A stretch of DNA of 64,000 nucleotides, from assembly GCA_958439205.1 (NCBI GenBank), contig OY288189.1, positions 1,441,001 through 1,505,000 of the forward strand, written 5' to 3'. The position numbers and the translations under genes are program-made. The stretch's first letter is position 1. Every line of letters starts with the position of its first letter. Source of the DNA: an uncultured Allorhizobium sp. (GTDB lineage Bacteria > Pseudomonadota > Alphaproteobacteria > Rhizobiales > Rhizobiaceae). The notes beneath the pieces were generated by a model. The model worked only from the letters and a program-made list of their open reading frames with translations, was not told the DNA's origin and did not search any database. This document shows positions 32,750 to 41,728 of the stretch, one piece after another.

Positions 32750-33712
32750 ATGACATTTCTTCGCAAGCTTGCGCTCAGCGCAAGCGTGATCGCACTCGGC
32801 TGCTCTTCGGCTCTCGCTGCAGACCTTACCGTCGGCTTCTCGCAGATCGGTTCGGAATCCGGCTGGCGTGCGGCTGAAACATCCGTCACCAAGCTGGAAG
32901 CTGAAAAGCGCGGCATCGAACTGAAGTTCGCCGACGCACAGCAGAAGCAGGAAAACCAGATCAAGGCCATCCGCGGCTTCATCGCCCAGGGCGTTGACGC
33001 CATTCTCGTTGCTCCCGTAGTCGCAACCGGCTGGGAAGACGTTCTGACGGAAGCCAAGGAAGCCGAAATTCCGGTCATCCTGCTCGACCGCGGCGTTGAC
33101 GCTCCGCAGGATCTCTACCTGACCTCGGTCGCTTCCGACCAGGTTAAGGAAGGCCGCGTTGCCGGCGAATGGCTGGCCACCACTGTCGGCGACAAGCCGT
33201 GCAAGGTCGTTGAGCTGCAGGGCACCGTCGGTTCGACGCCTGCGATCAACCGCAAGAAGGGCTTTGAAGAAGCCATTGCCGGCAAGGCGAACATCACCAT
33301 TGCCCGCAGCCAGACCGGCGACTTCACCCGCGCCAAGGGTAAGGAAGTCATGGAAGGCTTCTTGAAGGCTGAAAACGGCGGCAAGGACATCTGCGCGATG
33401 TACGCCCACAATGACGACATGGCCGTCGGCGCCATCCAGGCGATCAAGGATGCTGGCCTGAAGCCGGGCACCGACATCCTGGTTGTCTCGATCGACGCCG
33501 TTCCGGATATCTTCGCCGCCATGGTTGCCGGCGAAGCCAATGCGACCGTGGAACTGACCCCGAACATGGCAGGTCCGGCCTTCGATGCACTCGACGCATT
33601 CCTGAAGGACGGCAAGCAGCCGGAGAAGTTCATCATCACGGAATCCAAGCTCTACACGCCTGCGGACAACCCGCAGGGCGAGTATGACAACCGCAAGGGC
33701 CTCGGTTACTAA
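32750..33712 (+). CDS. ytfQ: Sugar ABC transporter substrate-binding protein, YtfQ-like
   Basis: Periplasmic type I binding protein; E. coli YtfQ binds galactofuranose. 320 residues with a signal peptide (about 1-24, ending ALA), then DLTVGFSQIGSESGWRAAET, QENQIKAIRGFIAQGVDAIL, LYLTSVASDQVKEGRVAGEWL and MYAHNDDMAVGAIQAIKDAG, all typical of YtfQ. GGGAGG lies 7 bp before the ATG. First gene of a binding protein-ATPase-permease-permease-GntR operon. The sugar could be another furanose or pentose. Confidence 0.92.
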   Translation: MTFLRKLALSASVIALGCSSALAADLTVGFSQIGSESGWRAAETSVTKLEAEKRGIELKFADAQQKQENQIKAIRGFIAQGVDAILVAPVVATGWEDVLTEAKEAEIPVILLDRGVDAPQDLYLTSVASDQVKEGRVAGEWLATTVGDKPCKVVELQGTVGSTPAINRKKGFEEAIAGKANITIARSQTGDFTRAKGKEVMEGFLKAENGGKDICAMYAHNDDMAVGAIQAIKDAGLKPGTDILVVSIDAVPDIFAAMVAGEANATVELTPNMAGPAFDALDAFLKDGKQPEKFIITESKLYTPADNPQGEYDNRKGLGY

Positions 33713-33730
33713 GGTAACCCTCCCGGCAGG

Positions 33731-33756
33731 ACCCCGCCCTACCCTGGTGGCGGGGT
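33731..33756 (+). terminator. Intercistronic hairpin between ytfQ and ytfR
   Basis: ACCCCGCC (33731-33738) pairs with GGCGGGGT (33749-33756). There is no T-run directly after it, so it probably stabilises the upstream message or gives partial termination, letting the binding protein be made in excess over the membrane subunits. Confidence 0.55.
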
Positions 33757-33816
33757 CTCTGTCGCTTTCTCCCGGCTTTAATCGGGGATAGCTTTATGGG
33801 AGAGGGGGAAGAGGCA

Positions 33817-35340
33817 ATGACCGAGCATCCATCGATCGTGCTTGCGGCGGCGGGCATCACCAAGACATTCGGCAATCATACGGCGCTCGACGGCGTCGAT
33901 ATCGCGTTTCACCGGGGCGAAGTGCATGCACTTCTCGGCGAAAACGGTGCCGGCAAATCCACGCTGATCAAGATCCTGACGGGCGCCTATATTCCGGATG
34001 GCGGGACGATCACCCTTGACGGCGAGGGCGTGAACTTCACCACGCCGCAGCAGGCCCAGACGCTCGGCATCGGAACGGTTTATCAGGAGGTCAATCTCCT
34101 GCCGAACATGACCGTGATCGACAATCTCTTCATCGGTCGCCAGCCGACCAACCGCTTCGGTCTCGTCGACAAGCGGCGGATGGAGCGCGAATCCCGCGAA
34201 ATTCTGAATACCTACGGCCTCGACATCGACGTGAAGGCCGAACTCTCCACCTTCTCGGTCGCCGTCCAGCAGATCATTGCGATCGCCCGCGCCGTCGAGC
34301 TCTCCGGCAAGGTGCTGATCCTCGACGAGCCGACGGCCAGTCTCGATCGCTCCGAAGTCGAGAAGCTGTTTGGCATTGTTCGGCAGCTGCGCGATCGCGG
34401 TCTCGCCATCGTCTTCATTACCCACTTCCTCGATCAGGTATTCGAGCTGTCGGACCGCGTGACGGTTCTGCGCAACGGACGCCTTGTCGGTACGCAGGCG
34501 ATTGCCTCGCTCGACCGCACCAGTCTGGTGCGGATGATGCTCGGCAAGGATCTCGCTTTCCATCACCCCGATGTTCTCGGCGAAGAGGGCGAAGTGGGCG
34601 AGACGCTGATGGAGTTTGAAGGTTTCGGGCTTTCGAACAGCGTGCAGCCCTTCGATCTCAAGATCCATCGCGGCGAAGTCGTCGGTGTCGCGGGCCTGCT
34701 TGGCTCCGGGAGAACCGAGATGGCGCGGCTGATGTTCGGCATCGACCAAGCCGATAGCGGGTCGATCAAGATCGATGGTTCCAGCCGGCAGGTGCGCAAT
34801 CCGCGTGAAGCGGTCGAACTCGGCTTCGGCTTCTGCCCGGAAGATCGCAAGATCGACGGCATCTTCGGCGATCTCTCCGTGCGCGAGAATATCGTGATCG
34901 CCATGCAGGCGCGGCTCGGCTGGTTCAAGGCCTTGAACCGCGACGAACAGCTGGAGATAGCCGGTAATTTCATCGAAGCGCTGGATATCCGCACTGCTTC
35001 TGCCGAGCTTCCCGTCAAACTGCTCTCGGGTGGTAACCAGCAAAAGGTGATCCTCGCCCGCTGGCTTGCGACCGATCCGCGTTTCCTCATTCTTGACGAG
35101 CCGACGCGCGGCATCGATGTCGGCGCCCATGCCGAAATCGTGCGCATGATCAGCCGGTTGCGTGAAGATGGGCTGGCGCTCGTCGTCATCTCGTCCGAAC
35201 TTGACGAAATCGTCAGCTATTCCTCGCGTGTCGTCGTCATGCGCGATCGCAAGATGGTCGCCGAGTTGCATGGCGCCGACATCACCCCCGGCGTCATCGT
35301 CCAGACCATTGCCGCCCAGCCGGCGGAGGTCGAGGCATGA
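33817..35340 (+). CDS. ytfR: Sugar ABC transporter ATP-binding protein, YtfR-like
   Basis: Double-cassette ATPase (507 residues) of ribose/galactose-type importers. First cassette: Walker A GENGAGKST, signature-like FSVAVQQIIAIARAV, Walker B LILDEPTASLD. Second cassette has a degenerate Walker A (GLLGSGRTE), signature LLSGGNQQK and Walker B LILDEPTRGID, as usual for this family. Start at 33817 is preceded by a purine-rich GAGAGGGGGAAGAGG; an ATG at 33796 is an alternative. The stop overlaps the permease start (ATGA). Confidence 0.93.
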   Translation: MTEHPSIVLAAAGITKTFGNHTALDGVDIAFHRGEVHALLGENGAGKSTLIKILTGAYIPDGGTITLDGEGVNFTTPQQAQTLGIGTVYQEVNLLPNMTVIDNLFIGRQPTNRFGLVDKRRMERESREILNTYGLDIDVKAELSTFSVAVQQIIAIARAVELSGKVLILDEPTASLDRSEVEKLFGIVRQLRDRGLAIVFITHFLDQVFELSDRVTVLRNGRLVGTQAIASLDRTSLVRMMLGKDLAFHHPDVLGEEGEVGETLMEFEGFGLSNSVQPFDLKIHRGEVVGVAGLLGSGRTEMARLMFGIDQADSGSIKIDGSSRQVRNPREAVELGFGFCPEDRKIDGIFGDLSVRENIVIAMQARLGWFKALNRDEQLEIAGNFIEALDIRTASAELPVKLLSGGNQQKVILARWLATDPRFLILDEPTRGIDVGAHAEIVRMISRLREDGLALVVISSELDEIVSYSSRVVVMRDRKMVAELHGADITPGVIVQTIAAQPAEVEA

Positions 35341-36380
35341 AAAGGCTTTCCATGTCCCGCATCATTTCCCCGCAGCTCCTGGCACTTGCCGGCGTGCTGT
35401 TCTTCAACTGGCTGGTCTTCCCCGGCTTCTTCAACATCACTTGGCAGGATGGGCGGCTGTTCGGCAGTCTGATCGACGTGATCAATCGCGGTGCGCCGGT
35501 CGCTATCCTTGCGATTGGCATGACGGCGATCATCGCGACCAAGGGCGTTGATCTTTCCGTCGGTGCCGTGATGGCTGTTGCGGGTGCGGTTGCCGCGACC
35601 TGTGCGGTCGCCGGCCAGCCCCTCATCGTGACGCTCGTCGCAGCGCTTGCGATCGGCATCCTCTGTGGTCTGTGGAACGGAATTCTGGTCGCCTATCTCG
35701 GCATTCAGCCCTTCGTTGCGACGCTGGTGCTGATGGTCGCAGGGCGAGGGGTGGCACAGCTGATCACCGAGGGGTCGATCGTGACCTTCTCGGATCCCGC
35801 GCTCATCTTCGTCGGCACGGGCAATCTGTTTGGCCTGCCCATGCCGGCTGTCATCGCGATCGTGCTGATGATCACGGCGCATCTCTTCATGCGCCGCACG
35901 GCGATCGGGTTGTTCATCGAGGCGATCGGCATCAACCTTTCGGCCGCCAACTATACCGGCTTGCGCAGCAAGCTCGTGATCTTGTGCATCTATGCCTTCG
36001 GTGGCTTCTGCGCTGCGACCGCCGGCATCATTGCCGCCGCCGACATCCGCGGAGCGGACGCCAACAATGCCGGTCTCTGGCTTGAACTCGACGCGATCCT
36101 CGCGGTCGTCATCGGTGGCACTTCGCTGCTCGGCGGACGCTTCTCGATCCCGATGTCGGTGCTTGGCGCCATCATCATTCAGGCCATGAATACGGGCGTA
36201 CTGGTTTCGGGCTTCCCGCCGGAATTCAACCTGATCGTCAAGGCCGGCATGATCATCATCATCCTGGTGCTGCAATCGGCCCGGATCGCCCAGGTGCTCG
36301 GCCGCAAGTTCGGCCCGCGCCAGGCACCCGCCACGACCCCGCCCCAGACCAAGACCCAAACTTCGGGACAGGCACGATGA
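35337..36380 (+). CDS. ytfT: Sugar ABC transporter permease, YtfT-like
   Basis: 347-residue inner-membrane permease of the branched-chain/ribose type with about eight to ten hydrophobic segments. GMTAIIATKGVDLSVGAVMAVAGAVAA carries the GVDLSVGA motif of the family, and AILAVVIGGTSLLGGRFS is the cytoplasmic coupling region. Coupled by ATGA overlaps to ytfR and yjfF. It ends in a proline/threonine-rich tail (APATTPPQTKTQT). Confidence 0.92.
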   Translation: MKRLSMSRIISPQLLALAGVLFFNWLVFPGFFNITWQDGRLFGSLIDVINRGAPVAILAIGMTAIIATKGVDLSVGAVMAVAGAVAATCAVAGQPLIVTLVAALAIGILCGLWNGILVAYLGIQPFVATLVLMVAGRGVAQLITEGSIVTFSDPALIFVGTGNLFGLPMPAVIAIVLMITAHLFMRRTAIGLFIEAIGINLSAANYTGLRSKLVILCIYAFGGFCAATAGIIAAADIRGADANNAGLWLELDAILAVVIGGTSLLGGRFSIPMSVLGAIIIQAMNTGVLVSGFPPEFNLIVKAGMIIIILVLQSARIAQVLGRKFGPRQAPATTPPQTKTQTSGQAR

Positions 36381-37357
36381 ATCCGCGTTATCGCCCTCTC
36401 GCCGCGACCACCCTCATCTTCGTGATCGCCTATGCCATCTGCATCTCCCAGTATCCGGGCATGTGGTCGACGCGCGTCTTCGGCAATTTCCTGACCGACA
36501 ATGCCTTCCTCGGCATTGCTGCCGTCGGCGCGACGTTCGTCATCATTTCCGGTGGCATCGATCTCTCGGTCGGGGCGGTGATCGGCCTGACCGGCGTCAT
36601 CACGGCCATCCTCATTTCCTGGGTCGGCATCCATCCGCTGGCGGTGTTTGCGATCGTGCTGGCGCTTGCCGCCACCTTCGGCGCCTCGATGGGAGCCGTG
36701 ATCCATTTCCTGCAGGTGCCGCCGTTCATCGTGACGCTGGCCGGCATGTTCCTGGCGCGCGGGTTTGCCTCTGTGCTTAGCCAGGATTCCATTCCGATCG
36801 ACCATGAATTCTACCGGACGATCTCCAGCCTCTATTACCGGCTTCCGGGTGGCGGGCGTCTCAGCGCCATTGGCCTCCTGATGCTTGCAACATTCCTGGT
36901 GTGCGGGTTCATCGCCCACAAGACGCGCTTCGGCTCCTATGTCTATGCGATCGGTGGCAATGCCACATCCGCCTCGCTGATGGGCGTTCCGACAGGCCGG
37001 GTGACGATCGGCATCTATGCGCTCTCATCTTTCCTCGGCGGGCTCGCCGGCATCGTCTATTCGCTCTACACCTCGGCCGGCTACCCGCTGGCGGCGGTTG
37101 GCATCGAACTTGACTCGATTGCAGCCGTGGTGATAGGCGGAACCCTGTTGACAGGCGGTTACGGTTTCATCTTCGGAACCCTGATCGGGGTCATGCTGCA
37201 GGGCCTTGTCCAGACTTACATCGTCTTCGATGGGACGCTCTCCAGCTGGTGGACTAAAATCGCCATCGGGTTCCTGCTGTTCATGTTCATCTTGCTTCAG
37301 AAGCTGGTGTTTACCGCGCAGACCGGGCGTACGCGCCTGAAGAAGGCCCCTGCATGA
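36377..37357 (+). CDS. yjfF: Sugar ABC transporter permease, YjfF-like
   Basis: 326-residue second permease of the importer. FVIISGGIDLSVGAVIGLTGV contains the GGIDLSVGA motif, and IAAVVIGGTLLTGGYG is the coupling segment. The YtfT/YjfF pair forms the channel with YtfR. Overlaps ytfT and the following gntR gene by 4 bp each. Confidence 0.92.
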   Translation: MNPRYRPLAATTLIFVIAYAICISQYPGMWSTRVFGNFLTDNAFLGIAAVGATFVIISGGIDLSVGAVIGLTGVITAILISWVGIHPLAVFAIVLALAATFGASMGAVIHFLQVPPFIVTLAGMFLARGFASVLSQDSIPIDHEFYRTISSLYYRLPGGGRLSAIGLLMLATFLVCGFIAHKTRFGSYVYAIGGNATSASLMGVPTGRVTIGIYALSSFLGGLAGIVYSLYTSAGYPLAAVGIELDSIAAVVIGGTLLTGGYGFIFGTLIGVMLQGLVQTYIVFDGTLSSWWTKIAIGFLLFMFILLQKLVFTAQTGRTRLKKAPA

Positions 37358-38091
37358 GCGAGCCGGGGAGCCTTCTTCGCTCCCTGTCCGGGCGGTCGAC
37401 GGCGCGCAACTACCATTCGCATGTGATCAACGAGATCGGGGCCGGGGTCATCTCCGGCCGCTATGCGATTGGCACCACGCTGCCGAACGACGCGGAACTG
37501 ATGGAAGAGTTCGAGGTGTCGCGCACCGTCTTGCGCGAGGCCTTGAAGACGCTGGAAGCCAAGGGCTTGCTCGAGGCTCGGCCAAAGGTCGGCACCAAGG
37601 TCGCCAAGAAGAGCCGCTGGAACCTCTATGATCCGCAGGTGCTGGCCTGGCATCTGGAGGCGCCGCTCGATCCGGAGTTTCTTTCCGGGCTGCACGAAGT
37701 CAGGCGCTCATTGGAGCCGCAGGCCGCTGCCGAAGTCGCGCGTCGCCGCACGGCAGACCAGATCCGCCTGATGCTCTACTGGATCCACCAGATGGAGACC
37801 TCGCTCGGTTCGCTGCAGAACTTCGCGCTTGCCGATTTTGAACTGCATCGCATCATTGCGGATGCCGCGCACAACCCGTTCGTGCGCGCCCTTTACGGGC
37901 TTATCGAACTGGCGCATGCTTTTGCCTACAAGACCCAGATCGATAAACCCGATCCCTGTGTGCTCGACAAAATCCTCGAGAGCCACAAGTTGCTGGTCAA
38001 CCGCATCGAATATGGCGACGAGGCGGGGGCTCGGCAGGCTATGCTGGATTCGATCGAGCAGGACAGGGTGATCGCGGCCGCCGTGCGGTAA
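37354..38091 (+). CDS. GntR/FadR-family transcriptional regulator
   Basis: 245 residues: N-terminal winged helix (LPNDAELMEEFEVSRTVLREALKTLEAKGLLEARPKVGTKV, about 45-85) and C-terminal all-helical FCD ligand-binding domain (about 100-235) with DFELHRIIADAAHNP, whose His is one of the usual metal ligands. Translationally coupled as last gene of the ytf-type operon, so it probably senses the imported sugar or its catabolite and controls the operon. Confidence 0.88.
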   Translation: MSEPGSLLRSLSGRSTARNYHSHVINEIGAGVISGRYAIGTTLPNDAELMEEFEVSRTVLREALKTLEAKGLLEARPKVGTKVAKKSRWNLYDPQVLAWHLEAPLDPEFLSGLHEVRRSLEPQAAAEVARRRTADQIRLMLYWIHQMETSLGSLQNFALADFELHRIIADAAHNPFVRALYGLIELAHAFAYKTQIDKPDPCVLDKILESHKLLVNRIEYGDEAGARQAMLDSIEQDRVIAAAVR

Positions 38092-38119
38092 TGGCGGCTC
38101 AGGCTTCCGACGACATGGC

Positions 38120-38833
38120 TTAGAGCGCCAGGGCGTCCTTCAGGGTCCGGGCTTCCGCGACCGACAGATCGAGGTCGGCCTCGATGTGATCGATGTGATG
38201 CAGCATCAGATGCGTCGCCTTTTTGACGTCGCCCTTTTCCAGCGCATTCAGAATTTCGTCGTGTTCGTCATGACCGCAGCTCGAAATGCCGGTCCGACCA
38301 TAAAGCGCGATCACGAGGGACGAGCGGGCGACGAGTTCGTCCATGAATTTTTCCAGCACCTGGTTGCCGGCCACCTTGGCCAGCATCAGATGGAAATCGC
38401 CCGACGCCTTGATCTCGGCGCGTCTTGCGTTCGCACCGCGTTCGTTGCGGTACCGCGCCTCTTCTTTCAGGTGTTCGCGCAGGGCGGCGATGTCGGATGG
38501 CGTGATGCGCTCGGCGGCGGCAGCAATGATGCCGGCCTCGATCAGGCGACGGGATGAGAAGACCTGGCGCGCCTCTTCCGTGCTCGGATTGGAGACGAAG
38601 GCGCCACGGTTGCGTTCTGTCTTAACCAGCCCCTCGAAAGCGAGCATCTGCAGGGAGTCGCGTACGACCGTGCGGCTGACGTCGAAGAGAGTGCCGACTT
38701 CGGCTTCGGAGAGCTTGGTGCCTGGGGCAAGCCGGCGGTCGACGATCGCATCGCGCAGGGCATCGCGGATCGCGCGGGCACGATCTTCAAGGTTGGGGTC
38801 GAGTTGCCTGCGGAGCGAGCTCTTGGCGTTCAT
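38120..38833 (-). CDS. GntR-family (FCD) transcriptional regulator
   Basis: 237 residues: winged helix (GTKLSEAEVGTLFDVSRTVVRDSLQMLAFEGLVKTERNRGAFV) and an FCD domain with DFHLMLAKVAGN and HDEHDEIL. Divergent from the PotA-like ABC operon and therefore its likely regulator. Start at 38833, with a purine-rich GGATGGATC just before it; longer frames run through the promoter region. An ATTG-N4-CAAT site lies 80 bp upstream. Confidence 0.86.
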   Translation of the reverse strand: MNAKSSLRRQLDPNLEDRARAIRDALRDAIVDRRLAPGTKLSEAEVGTLFDVSRTVVRDSLQMLAFEGLVKTERNRGAFVSNPSTEEARQVFSSRRLIEAGIIAAAAERITPSDIAALREHLKEEARYRNERGANARRAEIKASGDFHLMLAKVAGNQVLEKFMDELVARSSLVIALYGRTGISSCGHDEHDEILNALEKGDVKKATHLMLHHIDHIEADLDLSVAEARTLKDALAL

Positions 38834-38913
38834 TGATCCATCCGGTGTTCGTCTCTGTTGTAACTCGCCATGGGCGATTGGGGAAGATCGCGAGAGAACC
38901 AAATGCCGTCTAT

Positions 38914-38925
38914 ATTGCATACAAT
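38914..38925. promoter_or_regulatory. Candidate GntR operator
   Basis: ATTGCATACAAT (ATTG-N4-CAAT) lies in the 260-bp region between the divergent gntR and ABC-operon starts. FCD-type GntR proteins often bind short palindromes of the form TTGTATACAA, so this is a natural site for self-control and control of the importer. Confidence 0.5.
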
Positions 38926-39093
38926 CTACTCTCGTTAATGACGACAATCGATTAATTGCTGTGCATGCAGTCTCTCCATGTGCTCAATCCTTTTGCGGTG
39001 CAACAATGCGGCCCATGGGAATCAAGCACTTAGCGAGATGGCTGCAAACTGGCACGGCTTATGCATCGTCTTGAGCGACACCAAGGAGCCGCT

Positions 39094-40182
39094 ATGACGA
39101 AAGCCGCCGACATCGAACTTGCCGCCGTTACCAAGACCTATGGGACGTCGACTGCGGTTCATGCCATCAGCCTGAAGATCCCGGCCGGTACCTATTGCTG
39201 CCTGCTCGGACCGTCCGGTTGCGGCAAGACATCGACGCTCCGAATGGTCGCCGGGCATGAAAGTGTCTCGTCCGGCGACGTCGTGTTCGGCAATACCAAT
39301 GTCACCACGCTGCCGCCTGCGCAGCGGGGGACGGCGATGATGTTCCAGTCCTATGCTCTCTTCCCGCATCTCGATCTTGTCGACAATGTTGCCTTCAGTT
39401 TGAAGATGAAGGGTGTCGACAAGGAGACCCGTCGCGGACAGGCCATGGAGATGCTGAAACTCATGCAGCTCGAGCCTTATGCGAGCCGTCGTCCGGCCCA
39501 GCTGTCCGGTGGACAGCAGCAGCGTGTGGCGCTGGCGCGTGCGCTGATCACCAAGCCCGAGGCGCTCTTGCTCGACGAGCCGCTCTCGGCGCTCGACCCG
39601 TTCTTGAAAATCCGCATGCGGGCTGAACTCAAGAAGCTGCAGACCTCGCTCGGCATCACCTTCGTGCATGTGACCCACAGCCAGGAAGAGGCGATGGCGC
39701 TTGCCGATCTCATCGTCGTCATGAACGAGGGACGCATCGAGCAGGCGGCGACGCCGCGGGCCGTGTTCGAGCGGCCCGCGACCGCCTTCGTTGCTCGCTT
39801 CATGGGGGATCACAATGTGCTCTCCGGGCGCATTGCCGAGCGCACCGCTGATGGCTTGTTTATCGAGGTTGTCGGTGGCGGGCGTTTCTTCGCGCTCGGT
39901 ACGGCACCTGTCGAGGATGAAACGGCCGATATTGCCATCCGGACGGACCATGTGCGCATCGGCGCCATGCCGGCTGATGGTCTCGGCTTCGACGGTATAG
40001 TGTCGAATGTCGAATACCTCGGCGCCAAGGTGAAGCTGACCGTCACCACCGCCTTTACCGACGAATTCACCGCCGTTCTCTCGGACGCGGCCTTCTTTGC
40101 CTCCCCGGTTCGCGTCGGGGAAGGCGTCACCCTGTCATGGGATCAGCCGGATTCGATCGTCCTCGGACGCATCGTGAAGTGA
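39094..40182 (+). CDS. ABC transporter ATP-binding protein, PotA-like
   Basis: 362 residues: Walker A GPSGCGKTS, Q-loop MMFQSYALFPHL, signature LSGGQQQRVALARAL, Walker B LLLDEPLSALD, switch His in VTHSQEEAMAL, and a C-terminal TOBE-like domain (about 275-355). This layout matches the ATPases of spermidine/putrescine, iron or opine importers. Start at 39094 has AAGGAG 6 bp upstream. Heads a five-gene set with a Tat-type binding protein, two permeases and a racemase. Confidence 0.92.
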   Translation: MTKAADIELAAVTKTYGTSTAVHAISLKIPAGTYCCLLGPSGCGKTSTLRMVAGHESVSSGDVVFGNTNVTTLPPAQRGTAMMFQSYALFPHLDLVDNVAFSLKMKGVDKETRRGQAMEMLKLMQLEPYASRRPAQLSGGQQQRVALARALITKPEALLLDEPLSALDPFLKIRMRAELKKLQTSLGITFVHVTHSQEEAMALADLIVVMNEGRIEQAATPRAVFERPATAFVARFMGDHNVLSGRIAERTADGLFIEVVGGGRFFALGTAPVEDETADIAIRTDHVRIGAMPADGLGFDGIVSNVEYLGAKVKLTVTTAFTDEFTAVLSDAAFFASPVRVGEGVTLSWDQPDSIVLGRIVK

Positions 40183-40214
40183 AGCCAAACCAATAAAACC
40201 AGGAGAACAGCGCA

Positions 40215-41504
40215 ATGTCAGACAGCAGCAAGACGAAGAAGGGCGTATCCCGCCGCACATTCCTGAAGACCGCATCGGCCGCTGCCGGCCTCGCCGCCGG
40301 TTCGGGCGCGATCACCGGCTTCCCGACGATCTGGGCGCAGAATCCGATCACGCTGCGCCAGTTCGGCACCGGCGTGTCGAACATCAATGCCATCGCCGAG
40401 AAGTGCAAGGCCGACCTCGGCATCACGCTCGAGATGACGGCAACCGATTCTGACGCCGCAGCCCAGCGCGCCGTGACCCAGCCGATGTCCTACGATATCG
40501 CCGACATCGAATACTGGATCCTGAAGAAGGTCTATCCGACCGGCGTCATCCAGCCGATGGAAACCTCGAAGCTCAAGTTCTACGACAAGGTCGTTCCGCT
40601 GTTCAAAACCGGCAAGCTGCTGCCCGACAGCGTGATCGCACAGGGGACTGCGCCGCACACGGTCGGTTATGTAGAGAGCAAGGATGCCAAGACCTTTGCA
40701 TCGGGCGAAACCGAACTCTTCACGATGATGCCGACCATTTACAATGCCGATACGCTCGGCATCCGTCCGGATCTCGTTGGTCGTGAGATCTCTTCCTGGG
40801 CCGACATCATGGACCCGGCCTTCAAGGGCAAGACCTCGATCCTCAACATTCCCTCGATCGGCATCATGGATGCCGCGATGATCTGCGAAGCCATGGGCAT
40901 CATCAAATATGCCGACAAGGGCAACATGACGAAGGCGGAGATCGACACGACGATCGACTTCCTCATCAAGGCCAAGCAGGACGGCCAGTTCCGCGCCTTC
41001 TGGAAGTCGTTCGACGAGTCGGTCAACCTGATGGCGTCTGGCGAAGTCGTCATCCAGTCGATGTGGTCGCCGGCGGTTGCTGCCGTTCGCTCAAAGGGTA
41101 TCGCCTGCAAGTATCAGCCGCTCAAGGAAGGCTATCGCTCGTGGGGCGGCGGTCTCGGTCTTGCCGCCCATCTCACTGGCGCGCAGCTCGATGCGGCCTA
41201 TGAATACATCAACTGGTACACATCCGGCTGGGTCGGCGGCTATCTGAACCGCCAGGGCTACTACTCCGCCTGCATGGAAACGGCGAAGGAATTCATGTCT
41301 GCCGACGAGTGGGGCTACTGGATCGAGGGCAAGGCCGCGACCGGCGACATCATGTCTCCGGAAGGTGCGGTCATGGAAAAGGCCGGCGCGGTTCGCGACG
41401 GCGGCTCCTTCGAAGAGCGCATGGGCAAGGTCGCCTGCTGGAACTCCGTCATGGATGAAGACCGCTACATGGTCCGCCGCTGGAACGAGTTCATCGCGGC
41501 TTGA
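40215..41504 (+). CDS. PotD-like ABC substrate-binding protein, Tat signal
   Basis: 429 residues with a twin-arginine signal (SRRTFLKTASAAAGLAAG, about 12-29) and cleavage probably near IWA, so it is exported folded. The mature part resembles the extracellular solute-binding family 1/PotD group (SWADIMDPAFKGKTSI, VVIQSMWSPAVAAV). The ligand cannot be read directly; the linked racemase suggests a hydantoin, amino acid or derivative. AGGAGA lies 8 bp upstream of the start. Confidence 0.88.
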   Translation: MSDSSKTKKGVSRRTFLKTASAAAGLAAGSGAITGFPTIWAQNPITLRQFGTGVSNINAIAEKCKADLGITLEMTATDSDAAAQRAVTQPMSYDIADIEYWILKKVYPTGVIQPMETSKLKFYDKVVPLFKTGKLLPDSVIAQGTAPHTVGYVESKDAKTFASGETELFTMMPTIYNADTLGIRPDLVGREISSWADIMDPAFKGKTSILNIPSIGIMDAAMICEAMGIIKYADKGNMTKAEIDTTIDFLIKAKQDGQFRAFWKSFDESVNLMASGEVVIQSMWSPAVAAVRSKGIACKYQPLKEGYRSWGGGLGLAAHLTGAQLDAAYEYINWYTSGWVGGYLNRQGYYSACMETAKEFMSADEWGYWIEGKAATGDIMSPEGAVMEKAGAVRDGGSFEERMGKVACWNSVMDEDRYMVRRWNEFIAA

Positions 41505-41511
41505 TTTTCCA

Positions 41512-41682
41512 CCCTCCCCTTGAGGGGGAGGGTCGGAGCGAAGCTCCGGGGTGGGGTGAACGTCTGCAGTGGATCACCCCCACCCGCGGCTTCGCCGCGA
41601 CCTCCCCCCTCAAGGGGGAGGTGGGCCACACGTACCTTCTCCCCGCTTGCGGGGAGAAGGTGGCGGCAGCCGGATGAGGGGC
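41512..41682. repeat. RIME-type rhizobial intergenic palindromic elements
   Basis: Two adjoining palindromic units fill the gap between the binding-protein and permease genes. The first (about 41512-41624) has arms CCCTCCCCTTGAGG and CCTCAAGGGGGAGG-like sequence with GGAGCGAAGCTCC and GCGGCTTCGCCGC stems inside. The second has an 11-bp stem (41634-41644 with 41651-41661) and the tail GGCGGCAGCCGGATGAGGGG. These are hallmark intergenic mosaic repeats of Rhizobiaceae. Folded in RNA, they may lower expression of the downstream permeases. Confidence 0.85.
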
Positions 41683-41728
41683 AACCTTCCCGGTCCGCTC
41701 TTTTCGAAGCGACAGGAGACCTAACATC

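Noticed and set aside
33778..35271. 497-codon minus-strand frame opposite the YtfR-like gene
   Set aside because: The plus strand encodes a complete double ABC cassette with all motifs.
41509..41690. Possible CRISPR or insertion-sequence remnant
   Set aside because: Nested palindromes match rhizobial intergenic mosaic repeats; there are no regular spacers, no transposase and no target-site duplications.
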